Positions 44,027 through 54,955 are shown, numbered from the stretch's first letter. The stretch: DNA of 64,000 nucleotides from Caulobacter sp. (GCF_017744445.1 NZ_JAGIBH010000005.1:186001-250000), one strand, 5' to 3'. Notes: generated from the sequence alone by a model not told the origin. Program-made: numbers and translations.

Positions 44027-45562
44027 GTGGACAAAAGCGTGGCGGCGAAGACCCAAACCCTGGACGACGCACCGACCCTTCCGATGACGGAGGCGGCCTA
44101 CCTGCCGGGGGTCGCCTACGACGAGATGTTCACGCCCGATGGCGAGGTCCGGCCGCACTACGACCCGCTGCACGGCCGCATGTCGACCCTGGGCGCCGAG
44201 GAGCTGGCGGGCCGCCAGCGCACGCTCGAACGCTCGTTCCTGCTGCAGGGCATCACCTTCACCGTCTACGGCGCCGATAACACCACCGAGCGGGTGATGC
44301 CGACCGACCTCTTCCCCCGGATCATCCCGGCGGATGAGTGGAAACGGATCGAGCTGGGCCTGACCCAGCGCCTGCAGGCCCTGAACCTGTTCCTGGCCGA
44401 TATCTATGGCGACCAGCAGATCCTGATGGACGGCGTCGTGCCGCGCGAGCTGGTCCTCGGCGCGCCCTCGTACCGTCGCGAGATGCAGCACCTCTATGTG
44501 CCGCACAAAGCCTACGCGAACGTCTGCGGCAGCGACCTGATCCGCTGCCAGGACGGCCAGTTCGCGGTGCTGGAGGACAATCTGCGCGTCCCGTCGGGCG
44601 TGTCGTACATGCTGGCCAATCGCGACGCGGCCAAGCGCACCTTCCCTGGCACCTATCGCGCCGCCGGCGTGCGGCCGGTCGAGCGTTATCCCGACCTGCT
44701 GCTCTCCACGCTGAAGAGCATGGCCGCCGACTGGCGCAACGACCCGCAGGTCGTGGTGCTGACCCCCGGCGTCTACAACAGCGCCTACTACGAGCACGCC
44801 TATCTCGCCCGCCTGATGGGCGTGCCGCTGGTCGAGGGCCGCGATCTCGTGGTGCACGAGAACATGGTCTACATGCGGACCACGACCGGCCTGCGCCGGA
44901 TCGACGTGATCTATCGCCGGGTCGACGACGACTTCATCGATCCCCTCACCTTCCGGCGCGACAGCTCGCTGGGCGCGGCGGGCCTGTTCAACGCCTATCG
45001 GGCCGGCAATGTGGTGATCTGCAACGCCCCCGGCACCGGCGTGGCGGACGACAAGGCCGTCTACGCCTACGTCCCCGACATCATCCGCTACTATCTGGGC
45101 GAGGACGCCATCCTGCCCAACATCGAGACCTTCCTGTGCCGCGAGAAGCGCCAGATGGGCCATGTGCTGGAGAACCTGGACAAGTACGTCGTCAAGGCGG
45201 TCGGGGCCTCGGGCGGCTACGGCATGCTGGTCGGCCCGCACGCCAGCCAGAAGGAGCGCGACGACTTCGCCGAGGCGATCAAGGCCGATCCGGACAACTA
45301 CATCGCCCAGCCGACCATCCAGCTGTCGACCGCGCCCTGCCTGGTGGACGGCCGCATCGAGCCGCGCCACGTCGACCTGCGCCCCTTCATCCTGTCCGGC
45401 GAGAAGACCATCGTCACGCCCGGCGCCCTGACCCGCGTGGCGCTGAAGCGCGGCTCGCTGGTGGTGAACTCCAGCCAGGGCGGCGGCTCCAAGGACACCT
45501 GGGTGCTGGCCGAGGAGAACGGCCACTCCAACGGCAATGGCAACGGGAGCGCCCGCCCATGA
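44027..45562 (+). CDS. Circularly permuted ATP-grasp type 2 protein
   Basis: About 511 residues of the circularly permuted ATP-grasp family that always occurs with alpha-E and transglutaminase genes. It contains EDNLRVPSGVSYMLANRD, NPYLARLMGVPLVEG-like LARLMGVPLVEG, RRIDVIYRRVDDDFIDPL and VVKAVGASGGYGM. ATP-grasp enzymes of this kind are predicted peptide ligases. The GTG start at 44027 is used (an ATG at 44084 is possible), with only a weak ribosome site. The last residues (NGHSNGNGNGSARP) are low complexity. It overlaps the alpha-E gene by 4 bp. Confidence 0.9.
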   Translation: MDKSVAAKTQTLDDAPTLPMTEAAYLPGVAYDEMFTPDGEVRPHYDPLHGRMSTLGAEELAGRQRTLERSFLLQGITFTVYGADNTTERVMPTDLFPRIIPADEWKRIELGLTQRLQALNLFLADIYGDQQILMDGVVPRELVLGAPSYRREMQHLYVPHKAYANVCGSDLIRCQDGQFAVLEDNLRVPSGVSYMLANRDAAKRTFPGTYRAAGVRPVERYPDLLLSTLKSMAADWRNDPQVVVLTPGVYNSAYYEHAYLARLMGVPLVEGRDLVVHENMVYMRTTTGLRRIDVIYRRVDDDFIDPLTFRRDSSLGAAGLFNAYRAGNVVICNAPGTGVADDKAVYAYVPDIIRYYLGEDAILPNIETFLCREKRQMGHVLENLDKYVVKAVGASGGYGMLVGPHASQKERDDFAEAIKADPDNYIAQPTIQLSTAPCLVDGRIEPRHVDLRPFILSGEKTIVTPGALTRVALKRGSLVVNSSQGGGSKDTWVLAEENGHSNGNGNGSARP

Positions 45563-46503
45563 TGCTGGCTCGCGTCGCCGACAGCCTCTACTGGCTGGGC
45601 CGCTACATCGAACGGGCCGAGCATCTGTCTCGCCTGTCGTCGGTCATGCTCAACGCCACCCTGGACCAGACGGACTCCGGGACACAGGCCGTCTGGATCG
45701 CCATGGCCGCCGTCGGCGACGCCAATGACGGCGAAAGCATCAACTCGTTCGAGGCCGCCCAAGCCCTGGTGCTGGACCGTTCGGACGCCAATTCGGTGGT
45801 CTCGTCCCTGGCCAGGGCCCGCGAGAACGCCCGCCAGGTGCGCGACCAGATCACCACCGAGACCTGGGAACGGCTGAACCTGCTGTACCTGAAGGTCACC
45901 GACGCCAAGGCCGGCAAGGAGTTCTCGGACGGCTCGGCGATCTTCCTGCACGACGTCATCGCCGACCTGCACCTGTTCAAGGGCGCGGCCGACACCACCA
46001 TGAGCCACGGCGAGAGCTGGCGGTTCATGATGCTGGGCATCTACATGGAGCGCGCCCAGCTGGTCTCGCGCCTGCTGGAGGTCTGCTTCGCCGAGAGCCC
46101 CGTCCACGGCCAGGTCGACGACCACGTGGCCCTGGTCAGCGTGCTGCGCATGGCCTGCGCGCTGGAACCCTATCTGCGGGTCTACACCGCCGAGATCGAG
46201 CCGAGGCATATCCTGGAGTTCCTGGTCTTCGACGAGGACTTCCCGCGCTCGATCCGCTTCGCCACCGCTCAGATCGAACAGCATCTGTCGGCCATGGCCC
46301 GCAGCGGCGGCGGCGAGCGCGTCGGTCCCGAACGCCTGGCCGGGCGGCTCAAGGCCCGCCTGCAGTTCGCCGATGTCGACGAGCTGGAAGCCGTCGGCGC
46401 CGGCCCGCTGCTGACCACCGTCGTCAACGAGTGCGCTCGCATCCACGAAGCGATCTACGAGACCTTCGTGGCCTATCCGCTCGAAATGCGTCTCCCGGCT
46501 TAA
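45559..46503 (+). CDS. Alpha-E domain-containing protein
   Basis: 314 residues, nearly all helical, family recognised by MLARVADSLYWLGRYIERAEHLSRL and later QVRDQITTETWERLNLLYL and YMERAQLVSRLLEV. The alpha-E domain occurs with permuted ATP-grasp proteins and transglutaminases; its function is unknown, perhaps a scaffold or substrate. The ATG overlaps the ATP-grasp stop (ATGA) and the transglutaminase gene starts 11 bp beyond its stop, so the three are one operon. Confidence 0.92.
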   Translation: MMLARVADSLYWLGRYIERAEHLSRLSSVMLNATLDQTDSGTQAVWIAMAAVGDANDGESINSFEAAQALVLDRSDANSVVSSLARARENARQVRDQITTETWERLNLLYLKVTDAKAGKEFSDGSAIFLHDVIADLHLFKGAADTTMSHGESWRFMMLGIYMERAQLVSRLLEVCFAESPVHGQVDDHVALVSVLRMACALEPYLRVYTAEIEPRHILEFLVFDEDFPRSIRFATAQIEQHLSAMARSGGGERVGPERLAGRLKARLQFADVDELEAVGAGPLLTTVVNECARIHEAIYETFVAYPLEMRLPA

Positions 46504-46514
46504 GGTCCGACCCA

Positions 46515-47492
46515 GTGCTTCTAGAGATCCGCCACGTCACCCAGTACCACTACGAGCGCCCGGTCCGGGAAAGCCTGATGGAGCTGTGGATGCAGCCCCA
46601 GAAGACCGCCCGCCAGCGCCTGGTCAGCTTCGAGCTGGACCTGGAGCCGGCCGCCCAGGTGTTCTCGTACGCCGACAGCTTCGGCAACGCCGTCTATCAC
46701 TTCGACGTGCCCCAGCCGCACGACAAGCTGACCATCATCGCCCGCTCGGCCGTCGAGACCGAGCCGACCGGCGAGCGCCCCGACCACCTGGACATGGGCG
46801 AATGGGACCGGCTGCGCAGCGAGTTCGTACGTGGCGAGTGCTTCGACTTCCTGCGCCCCCACGGCTTCGTCGAAACTACCGAGGCGCTGCGCGGCTTCAT
46901 CAAGTCGCACGACCTGGACGACCTCAAGCGCCGTGATCCGCTGACGGCGGTGCGCACCCTGTCGGAGACGATCTACAAGGCCTTCGACTACCAGCCGGGC
47001 GTCACCGACGCCGACAGCCCGATCGACCTGGCCCTGGAGGCCGGCAGCGGCGTCTGCCAGGACTTCGCCCACATCATGCTGGCCGTCTGCCGCGAGTGGG
47101 GCATCCCGGCGCGCTATGTCTCGGGCTACCTGTTCACCGACCGCGAGGCCGGGGATCGCTCGGATCCCGACGCCACCCACGCCTGGGTCGAGGTCTTCCT
47201 GCCCAGCCTGCGCTGGGTGGGCCTGGACCCAACCAACAACATGATGACCTGCGAGCGGCACGTGGCCGTGGCGGTCGGCCGCGACTATGCCGACGTCACC
47301 CCGTCACGCGGGGTCTACAAGGGCAATGCGGAAAGCCAGCTGGCGGTGGGCGTCACGGTGCGCCGGGCTCGCGCGGCCATGGCCGAGCCGGAATTCCTGC
47401 GCATGGCCCGCCCCAGCTTCGCCGGCGGTCGTCGTCGTCCGGATTCGGCGCTGAAGCAGGAGCTGCACCAGCAGCAACAACAGCAGCAGTAA
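46515..47492 (+). CDS. Transglutaminase-like (papain-fold) protein
   Basis: 325 residues. N-terminal transglut_N domain (about 1-90, LEIRHVTQYHYERPVRES) followed by a transglutaminase-like core with catalytic Cys181 (GVCQDFAH), His222 (THAWVEVFLP) and Asp238 (GLDPTNN). It probably acts as a cytosolic protease or amide transferase on the product of the ATP-grasp enzyme. The start is GTG at 46515; no ATG with family similarity is available. The C-terminus ends in seven consecutive glutamines encoded by alternating CAG/CAA. Third gene of the operon. Confidence 0.9.
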   Translation: MLLEIRHVTQYHYERPVRESLMELWMQPQKTARQRLVSFELDLEPAAQVFSYADSFGNAVYHFDVPQPHDKLTIIARSAVETEPTGERPDHLDMGEWDRLRSEFVRGECFDFLRPHGFVETTEALRGFIKSHDLDDLKRRDPLTAVRTLSETIYKAFDYQPGVTDADSPIDLALEAGSGVCQDFAHIMLAVCREWGIPARYVSGYLFTDREAGDRSDPDATHAWVEVFLPSLRWVGLDPTNNMMTCERHVAVAVGRDYADVTPSRGVYKGNAESQLAVGVTVRRARAAMAEPEFLRMARPSFAGGRRRPDSALKQELHQQQQQQQ

Positions 47493-47493
47493 C

Positions 47494-47850
47494 CTACTGA
47501 AGGATTTCGGGGGTCAGGGTCGCGGCGAAGCGGCGGGCGATGTCCAGCGCCCCGGCCGCGCCGCCGGCCCGGGGGCCGATACGCTCGGTCTGCAGGAACT
47601 GCACGCCGGCCTCGGTGCCCGAGCGCCAGACCACGTGCGCCAGGTGCACCCGGCGGCCGCCCGCGTCGACGAAGATGAACTTGTCCGGCGGCGCGGCGAT
47701 GCCCGCCGTCGACAGGCGCGCGCCCTTCTCGGCGACGTCCAGCAGCGAGCATTTCCACGAGCGCGGATCATCCACGATGTAGATCTTGCGCGCCGCCGGC
47801 ATCCGGGGGTGGACGCGGCGCTCGGCGCCAGTGGGCTCGACCATGACCAT
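47494..47850 (-). CDS. PilZ-domain protein, probable c-di-GMP binder
   Basis: 118 residues, mostly a single PilZ domain: the ERRVHPRMP start gives the RxxxR nucleotide-binding arginines, and LLDVAEKGARLST is the (D/N)xSxxG-like strand in altered form, so c-di-GMP binding is plausible but not certain. The strands HLAHVVWRSGTEAGVQF fit the rest of the fold. It is convergent with, and 2 bp from, the transglutaminase gene, so it is not part of that operon. Start could also be the second Met codon. Confidence 0.8.
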   Translation of the reverse strand: MVMVEPTGAERRVHPRMPAARKIYIVDDPRSWKCSLLDVAEKGARLSTAGIAAPPDKFIFVDAGGRRVHLAHVVWRSGTEAGVQFLQTERIGPRAGGAAGALDIARRFAATLTPEILQ

Positions 47851-47960
47851 GCGACCTTAGAACTCCCGCCGAGTCGTCGGAGACGATTTTAGCGCAACCG
47901 GACGCAACGCGCGCCTAGGTTGGTCCGCGTTCGTCCGGTACCGGTATAACCGGGGAAAGC

Positions 47961-48980
<1,020 letters not shown>

Positions 48981-48997
48981 GGGTCTCTTCAGTCCGT

Positions 48998-49864
48998 TCA
49001 GTGTCCGCCGCGGCCGCGCATGCCCGGCTGGGCCGCCTCGACCGCCGTCTTCAGCACCAGGGTCACCACGGCCAGCAGGCACAGCAGGGCCGCGACGGCG
49101 AAGGCGCCGACGAAGTCGTACTCGTTGTAGAGGATCTCGACGTGCAGCGGCATGGTGTTGGTCAGACCGCGGATGTGGCCGCTGACCACCGACACCGCGC
49201 CGAACTCGCCCATGGCGCGGGCGTTGCACAGCAGCACGCCGTACATCAGGCCCCAGCGCACGTTGGGGGCGGTCACCCGCCAGAAGGTGTAGAGCCCGCC
49301 CGCGCCCATCGACACCGCCGCCTCTTCCTCGCTGGTCCCCTGCTCCTGTATCAGCGGGATCAGCTCGCGGGCCACGAACGGGAAGGTCACGAACACGGTC
49401 GCCAGCACGATGCCGGGCACGGCGAAGATGATCTTGATGTCGTTGTCGACCAGATATTCGCCAAACCACCCCTGCAGGCCAAAGATCAGCACGTAGATCA
49501 GGCCCGCCACGACCGGCGACACCGAGAACGGCAGGTCGATCAAGGTGATCAGCAGCGGCTTGCCGGGGAACTCATGCTTGGCGATCGCCCAGGCGGCGCA
49601 CAGGCCGAAGGCGGCGTTGAACGGCACCGAGATGGCGGCGGTGATCAGGGTCAGCTTGATGGCGGCCAGGGCGTCGGTGTTCTGGACCGCCTCCAGCGCC
49701 ACGCCCAGGCCCTTGCGCAGGGCCTCGGCGAAGACGGCGACCAGCGGCAGGATCAGAACCAGGGCCAGAAAGGCCATGACCGTGCCGATCACCAGGACCT
49801 TGGCCCACAGCGGATCGTCGGTGGCCTTGCGGTGCCCCTTAGCGGAGTTTTGAGCGCCAGCCAT
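48998..49864 (-). CDS. cysW: Sulfate ABC transporter permease CysW
   Basis: 288-residue inner-membrane permease with six hydrophobic helices and the EAA coupling loop ([19 protein letters not shown]). It has the [10 protein letters not shown]-like [16 protein letters not shown] segment of CysW. A short basic N-terminus is followed by the first helix at about 23. ATG 49864 overlaps the cysT stop (a single-base TGATG-type overlap), so translation is coupled. Confidence 0.94.
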   Translation of the reverse strand: MAGAQNSAKGHRKATDDPLWAKVLVIGTVMAFLALVLILPLVAVFAEALRKGLGVALEAVQNTDALAAIKLTLITAAISVPFNAAFGLCAAWAIAKHEFPGKPLLITLIDLPFSVSPVVAGLIYVLIFGLQGWFGEYLVDNDIKIIFAVPGIVLATVFVTFPFVARELIPLIQEQGTSEEEAAVSMGAGGLYTFWRVTAPNVRWGLMYGVLLCNARAMGEFGAVSVVSGHIRGLTNTMPLHVEILYNEYDFVGAFAVAALLCLLAVVTLVLKTAVEAAQPGMRGRGGH

Positions 49865-50736
49865 CAGTCGAACCTCCGCGCCCAGGCCTGGATGGCGTTG
49901 ATGACCAGCAGCATCGTGAACGAGACGGCCAGCATCACCACGGCGATCGTGGCAGCCCGGGCATATTCGAACTGCTCCAGCTGGATGATGATCAGCAGCG
50001 GCGCGATCTCGGACTTGTAGGGCATGTTGCCGGCGATGAAGATCACCGAGCCGTACTCGCCGACCCCACGGGCAAAGGCCATGGCGAAGCCGGTCAGCCA
50101 AGCCGGCGCCAGGGCCGGCAGGACGATGCGTAGGATCGTGTCGATGCGGTTGGCGCCCAGGCTGGCGGCGGCCTCCTCGACGTCCTCGGCGGCGTCGCGC
50201 AGGACGGGCTCGATGGTGCGGACCACGAACGGCAGGCCGATGAAGATCAGGGCGATGGTCACCCCGACCGGGTTGTAGGCGGCCTTGATGCCCAGAGGGG
50301 TCAGGAACTGCCCCACCCAGCCATTGGGCGCATACAGCGTCGCCAGCGCGATGCCGGCCACTGCGGTCGGCAGGGCGAACGGCAGGTCGACCAGGGCGTT
50401 GATGAGCGTCTTGCCCGGAAACTCGTAGCGAACCAGCGCCCAGGCGGTCAGCACGCCGAAGATGCTGTTGATCACCGCCGCCACGAACGCCGCGCCAAAG
50501 CTCAGGCGATAGGCGGCCAGCGAACGCTGCGAGGTCGCCACGGCCCAGAACTCGGCCGGCGATTGGTCGGCGGCCTTCAGAACCACGGCGCTCAGCGGGA
50601 TCAGGACGATCAGCGACAACACCGTCAGCGTCACGCCCATCGTCAGGCCAAAGCCCGGAATAGCCGAACGCCTACGGAAAAGCGGCCGCTTGCCCGGCGG
50701 TGTGGACGACCGGCGCGAGGCGGTGTCGGCGGTCAT
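49864..50736 (-). CDS. cysT: Sulfate ABC transporter permease CysT (CysU)
   Basis: 290 residues, six hydrophobic helices and the EAA loop ([18 protein letters not shown]). [16 protein letters not shown] and [16 protein letters not shown] are CysT signatures. ATG 50736 chosen; the frame is open 12 codons further but without a ribosome site. First gene of the leftward unit cysT-cysW-cysA; no sulfate-binding protein (cysP/sbp) gene precedes it. The 200 bp upstream of it (50737-50937) begin the AT-rich segment and hold no recognisable riboswitch. Confidence 0.94.
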   Translation of the reverse strand: MTADTASRRSSTPPGKRPLFRRRSAIPGFGLTMGVTLTVLSLIVLIPLSAVVLKAADQSPAEFWAVATSQRSLAAYRLSFGAAFVAAVINSIFGVLTAWALVRYEFPGKTLINALVDLPFALPTAVAGIALATLYAPNGWVGQFLTPLGIKAAYNPVGVTIALIFIGLPFVVRTIEPVLRDAAEDVEEAAASLGANRIDTILRIVLPALAPAWLTGFAMAFARGVGEYGSVIFIAGNMPYKSEIAPLLIIIQLEQFEYARAATIAVVMLAVSFTMLLVINAIQAWARRFD

Positions 50737-50849
50737 CGTCTGATCGTCGTCCAGGGTCCGGGCTCGCCACATAGCTCAAGGCAAAGGTTGAACGCGCCGG
50801 AACGGATAAGGGTCCCGACGGCGCTGCTGAAACTGAGCCGCTTAAATCT

Positions 50850-51675
50850 CTACCGGAGGGATGGGGCAAATGAGAAAAGGCAGGTGGGGGTGGGAGAAAA
50901 ACTGGCGAGGTGCCTCCGCAGAATATTTTTCAAGAAATTATGAAATTTCCAAATTCGGCATGCTCTCATCAATAGAAGTTCTTAAATTCTCTACAGCCAC
51001 TCGCAATCTATCTATCGATTTATCCATAAGTTCTCTAGGACATGTTCCCGAGATAAAATCCTGCAAATTCCCAGAAACTACATCACACCCCAACTCTAAG
51101 TCGAACATCCCAACCATCACTGACGATGGCAACATGCCCGTATCAATACCGGAAAGAAATTTTGCCCCAGCTCCTAAACCATCCACCACCATCTTTGATC
51201 TTCTACCATTCATACTTCCGTCATCTAATCGCTTTTCCATAGAACTAACCATAGCGATAATTTTGCTAGATTGATATTTTACAGAAATAAACGCCTGACG
51301 AATCTTTCTGCTATCACTTATTATACTTTTCTCTACCTCAAGATCCCTGTTTGCTTTTATTTGACGAGCAACAAACCAACCAGATGCAAGAATACTGACG
51401 ATAGATCCAATAGCCTGGACCCATCCAGCACCACCATCTCCAGTAAACCAGACAAGAAAATCACCCCAGTGATTTCGATTCACAGCAATGGTGACCAATA
51501 TGGGAAACAACACCGCATAAATCGCAGCGAAGCTCATTCCCCGATCAAACCATCTCACAAGCCCCTCCCATCGCGACCAAATCGCGCGAGGCCAAGCTTA
51601 GCTTCTATTGGAAAAGTTCAAAGCAGGCATGACCACTCAGATGAGCGTAGCCCTGCTTCTAATGTGAACAAAAAT
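50850..51675. other. AT-rich, probably horizontally acquired segment
   Basis: Base composition changes abruptly here to roughly 40% GC by eye from the 65-70% around it, and returns to normal right after the tRNA-Lys. It contains one gene (50938-51558) and lies directly beyond the 3' end of the tRNA gene, the usual position of integrated elements. No integrase or direct repeat of the tRNA end is seen. Confidence 0.7.
50938..51558 (-). CDS. Hypothetical membrane protein of foreign composition
   Basis: 206 residues with two N-terminal hydrophobic helices (about 8-25 and 47-65) and a cytoplasmic remainder of amphipathic helices (about 70-206). I recognise no family. Codon use is AT-rich, unlike every neighbour, with many ATA, AGA, TTA and AAA codons, arguing for recent transfer. 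The two-helix plus cytoplasmic layout resembles some small defence or phage-derived membrane proteins, but I see no diagnostic motif. Isolated between cysT and the tRNA-Lys gene. Confidence 0.72.
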   Translation of the reverse strand: MRWFDRGMSFAAIYAVLFPILVTIAVNRNHWGDFLVWFTGDGGAGWVQAIGSIVSILASGWFVARQIKANRDLEVEKSIISDSRKIRQAFISVKYQSSKIIAMVSSMEKRLDDGSMNGRRSKMVVDGLGAGAKFLSGIDTGMLPSSVMVGMFDLELGCDVVSGNLQDFISGTCPRELMDKSIDRLRVAVENLRTSIDESMPNLEIS

Positions 51676-51750
51676 TGGTAGGCCGGGTGGGGTTCGAACC
51701 CACGACCATTCGATTAAAAGTCGAATGCTCTACCACTGAGCTACCGGCCC
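51676..51750 (-). tRNA. tRNA-Lys (anticodon UUU)
   Basis: Read on the minus strand the 75-base sequence folds as a normal tRNA: acceptor GGGCCGG with CCGGCCT, D-arm GCTC/GAGC, anticodon stem ATTCGA/TCGAAT with loop CTTTTAA, T-arm GTGGG/CCCAC around TTCGAAC, and a genome-encoded terminal CCA. Anticodon TTT reads lysine codons. Confidence 0.95.
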
Positions 51751-51878
51751 GCTCACGATCCGGCGGGCGCCGGTTGGAAGCGGCGCGGAACATAGTCGGG
51801 GGTCACCGACGTCGCAAGCATGGTTTCGCCGTTTTTCCGATGGATGACGGTAAAGCTGTGGGCGGGTTAGGGTGAGTC

Positions 51879-52616
51879 ATGCGTGAAACCTTGCTTTTGG
51901 CGGTCTTTTGCGGCGCGAGCCTGGCCGGAACGGCCTTTGCCCGGCAGCAGGAGCCCCCGCCCCTGCTGGGCGCGCCGCCTCCCCAACACGAGGATTCGCC
52001 CGTCCAACCGACCGACGACGGACGAATCAGATCGACCTCGGAGGCCAATCGCGACGGCATCACCGGCGCCATGACCGCGCCGCTGCGCGATGTGAACCTG
52101 GTCCGCACCAAGATCCCCCGCGTGCTGCTCGAAGCGATGGATGATCCCTACCAGCGGCCCGACAGGGGCGACTGCAAGACGCTGATCAGCCTGGTCCAGC
52201 CGCTGGACGTCGCCCTGGGCGAGGACATCGACCGCGTGCCGCCCGCCGAGAACGAGGACCTGATGGATCGCGGCCGCAAGGCGGCCGGCGGCGCGGCCCT
52301 GGGCGCGGTGGCCAGCGCGGCGCAGGACATGATCCCGATGCGCGGCTGGGTGCGGAAGCTGACCGGGGCCGAGCGCCACGATCGTCTGGTGCAGAGCGCC
52401 GTCGCCTCAGGCGCGGTGCGGCGGGCCTATCTGAAGGGCCTGGGCGAGGCGCGGGGCTGCAACCCGCCGGCCACGCCGCAGCACAAGCCGCCGGCCGCTC
52501 CGCCGCTGGTCGAGCCCGGCATGCCGCCGCCGCGCGATCCCTACGGCCCACGCAAGCCGCGCTTCCCGATCAACAAGGAAGAGGTCGCGCCGGTGCCCCA
52601 AGGCCCCCGGTACTAG
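51879..52616 (+). CDS. Secreted hypothetical protein with proline-rich ends
   Basis: 245 residues with a signal peptide ([21 protein letters not shown]) and proline-rich segments near both ends ([12 protein letters not shown] and [15 protein letters not shown]). The central part is helical with a [11 protein letters not shown] stretch. I do not recognise a family. It is on the plus strand, 128 bp beyond the tRNA gene, and overlaps tgt by 4 bp at the stop codons (convergent). Probably periplasmic; function unknown. Confidence 0.7.
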   Translation: MRETLLLAVFCGASLAGTAFARQQEPPPLLGAPPPQHEDSPVQPTDDGRIRSTSEANRDGITGAMTAPLRDVNLVRTKIPRVLLEAMDDPYQRPDRGDCKTLISLVQPLDVALGEDIDRVPPAENEDLMDRGRKAAGGAALGAVASAAQDMIPMRGWVRKLTGAERHDRLVQSAVASGAVRRAYLKGLGEARGCNPPATPQHKPPAAPPLVEPGMPPPRDPYGPRKPRFPINKEEVAPVPQGPRY

Positions 52617-53728
52617 GCTCCCAGATGCCGCGCCCGGAAGTCGCGGCGGAACTGCTCGAAGCGCCCCTCTTCGATCGCCGCGCGCATGGCTGCCGTCAGG
52701 GCCTGGAAGAAGGCGATGTTGTGCCAGGACAGCAGCACCTGGCCCAGGATCTCCTCGGCCTTGAAGAGGTGGCGCAGATAGGCCTTGGAATAGTCGCGGC
52801 TGGCGGGGCAATCGCTGGTCGGATCCAGCGGGCTCTCATCCTCGGCGAACTTGGCGTTCTTCAGATTGATCGGGCCATCCCAGGTCCAGGCCTGGCCATG
52901 GCGGCCTGAGCGGGTGGGCAGCACGCAGTCGAACATGTCGACGCCGCGCGCCACGGCTTCCACCAGGTCGATCGGCTTGCCGACGCCCATCAGGTAGCGC
53001 GGACGGTCCTCGGGCAGCATCCCCGGCGCGTAGTCCAGCACCTCGCACATGGCCTCGTGGCCTTCGCCGACCGCCAGGCCGCCGATGGCGTAGCCGTCGA
53101 AGCCGATCTCGCGCAGCCGGTCCGAAGACTCGCGGCGCAGATTCTCGAAGGTCGAGCCCTGCTGGATGCCGAACAGAGCCTGGGTATCGCGCGCGCCGAA
53201 CGCGTCCTTCGAGCGCTGAGCCCAGCGCGCCGACAGCTCCATGCCCTTGCGCGCCCTCGCCTCCTCGGCCGGCCAGGCGACGCACTCGTCCAGTTGCATG
53301 ACGATGTCGCTGCCCAGCAGGTCGGCCTGGATCTCGATCGAGCGCTCGGGGGTGAGCACGTGCTTGGAGCCGTCGACGTGGCTGGAGAAGGTCACGGCCT
53401 CCTCGGTCAGCTTGCTGATCCCCGACAGCGACATGACCTGGAAGCCGCCGCTGTCGGTCAGGATCGGCTTGTCCCAGCGCATGAACTTGTGCAGCCCGCC
53501 CAGGCGCGCCACCCGCTCGGCCGAGGGCCGCAGCATCAGGTGATAGGTATTGCCCAGGATGATGTCGGCGCCGGTGTCCTTGACCTGGTCGACGGTCATG
53601 GCCTTGACCGTCGCGGCCGTGCCCACGGGCATGAAGGCCGGCGTGCGGATGTCACCGCGCGGGGTCTTCAGCACGCCGGTGCGGGCCTTGCCTTCCGTGG
53701 CTTTGATCTCGAAGGGGAACGCGGCCAT
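52613..53728 (-). CDS. tgt: Queuine/preQ1 tRNA-guanine transglycosylase
   Basis: 371-residue enzyme that exchanges guanine 34 for preQ1 in tRNAs with GUN anticodons. Asp92 in TDSGGFQ (base) and Asp267 in [15 protein letters not shown] (nucleophile) are conserved. The zinc motif normally reads Cys-x-Cys-x2-Cys-x25-His; here it is Ser305-Asp-Cys307-Pro-Ala-Ser310 with His336, so two of the three cysteines are replaced by serine. The rest of the chain is normal. It follows queA in the operon (TGATG overlap). Confidence 0.93.
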   Translation of the reverse strand: MAAFPFEIKATEGKARTGVLKTPRGDIRTPAFMPVGTAATVKAMTVDQVKDTGADIILGNTYHLMLRPSAERVARLGGLHKFMRWDKPILTDSGGFQVMSLSGISKLTEEAVTFSSHVDGSKHVLTPERSIEIQADLLGSDIVMQLDECVAWPAEEARARKGMELSARWAQRSKDAFGARDTQALFGIQQGSTFENLRRESSDRLREIGFDGYAIGGLAVGEGHEAMCEVLDYAPGMLPEDRPRYLMGVGKPIDLVEAVARGVDMFDCVLPTRSGRHGQAWTWDGPINLKNAKFAEDESPLDPTSDCPASRDYSKAYLRHLFKAEEILGQVLLSWHNIAFFQALTAAMRAAIEEGRFEQFRRDFRARHLGA

Positions 53729-54828
53729 CAGGAGGTCTCGTCTTTGAACAGCAGGCTGCCGTCGCCGTAGGAATAGAAGCGATAGCCCGTGGATATGGCG
53801 TGCTCATAGGCCGCCCGCATCGTGGCCTGGCCGGCGAAGGCGCTGACCAGCATGAACAGGGTCGACTTGGGCAGGTGGAAGTTGGTCATCAAGACGTCGG
53901 CGGCGCGGAAGCGGTAGCCGGGCGTGATGAAGATGGCCGTCTCGTCGGCGAACGGGCGGATCACGCCGTCCTCGCCCGTGGCGCTTTCCAGCAGGCGCAA
54001 GGACGTGGTGCCGACGCAGACGATGCGGCCGCCTGCGGTGTGGACGGCGTTCAGGGCGTCGGCGACGTCGGCGGTCACCTCGCCGAACTCGGCGTGCATC
54101 TTGTGTTCGGACAGGTCGTCGGTCTTGACCGGCAGGAACGTCCCCGCCCCCACGTGCAGGGTCACGAAGTGCAGCGAGACGCCCTTGGCTTTCAGAGCCT
54201 CCAGCAGGCTCGGCGTGAAGTGCAGGCCGGCGGTCGGGGCGGCCACCGAGCCGTCCTCGCGGGCATAGACGGTCTGGTAGTCGGCGCGGTCGCGCTCGTC
54301 CTCGCCTCGCTTGGCGGCGATATAGGGCGGCAGCGGCATGGCGCCGTGCTTGGCGATGCCGATGTCGAGGTCGGGGCCCGAGACGTCGAAGGCCAGCAGG
54401 ACCTCGCCGCCCTCGTGCTTCTCGACGATGGTGGCGTCCAGGCGGTCGGCGTCGCAGGCGCGGTCCTCGCTGGCGCCGAACGCCACGCGGTCGCCGACCT
54501 TCAGACGCTTGCCGGGACGCATGAAGGCGCTCCAACGGCTGGGCGAGACGCGGCGGTGCAGGGTCGCCTCGACGGCCACGGGCGTGCCGTCGGCGCCGCC
54601 GGTCGTGCGGCCCTCGCGCAGGCCCGACAGGCGCGCGGGGATCACGCGGGTGTCGTTGAACACCAGGGCGTCGCCGGGGCGCAGGAAGTCGGGCAGCTCT
54701 CGCACCACGTGGTCAGCCAACGGCTGACCTGGGCGCACGACAAGAAAGCGCGCGGCGTCGCGCGGCTCGGCCGGACGCAGGGCGATGCGGTCCTCGGGCA
54801 GGTCGAAATCGAAGTCGGAAAGGCGCAT
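53728..54828 (-). CDS. queA: S-adenosylmethionine:tRNA ribosyltransferase-isomerase
   Basis: 366 residues. Converts preQ1 on tRNA to epoxyqueuosine using the ribosyl of SAM. Start [65 protein letters not shown] and [19 protein letters not shown] are family markers. Upstream gene of the queA-tgt operon. In the 127 bp before it (54829-54955) I find no preQ1 riboswitch or other structured element. Confidence 0.96.
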   Translation of the reverse strand: MRLSDFDFDLPEDRIALRPAEPRDAARFLVVRPGQPLADHVVRELPDFLRPGDALVFNDTRVIPARLSGLREGRTTGGADGTPVAVEATLHRRVSPSRWSAFMRPGKRLKVGDRVAFGASEDRACDADRLDATIVEKHEGGEVLLAFDVSGPDLDIGIAKHGAMPLPPYIAAKRGEDERDRADYQTVYAREDGSVAAPTAGLHFTPSLLEALKAKGVSLHFVTLHVGAGTFLPVKTDDLSEHKMHAEFGEVTADVADALNAVHTAGGRIVCVGTTSLRLLESATGEDGVIRPFADETAIFITPGYRFRAADVLMTNFHLPKSTLFMLVSAFAGQATMRAAYEHAISTGYRFYSYGDGSLLFKDETS

Positions 54829-54955
54829 GGGCGGGCTTCAAGCGCACGATGGACCGGGCGCGTCAAGACATAGGCCGTCACGCGAGTTGGATAGACAACC
54901 CTGGCGATCAGCGCGCATGGTTTCGCATAACGATACTCTTCGGGGGAAGAACGCC

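Noticed and set aside
50737-50937. Riboswitch or sulfate-responsive site before cysT
   Set aside because: No recognisable SAM-riboswitch or clear CysB-type dyad; composition here is already shifting to the AT-rich segment.
54829-54955. preQ1 riboswitch before queA
   Set aside because: No small C-rich hairpin/pseudoknot pattern is seen, and the sequence is short and GC-rich without A-rich tail.
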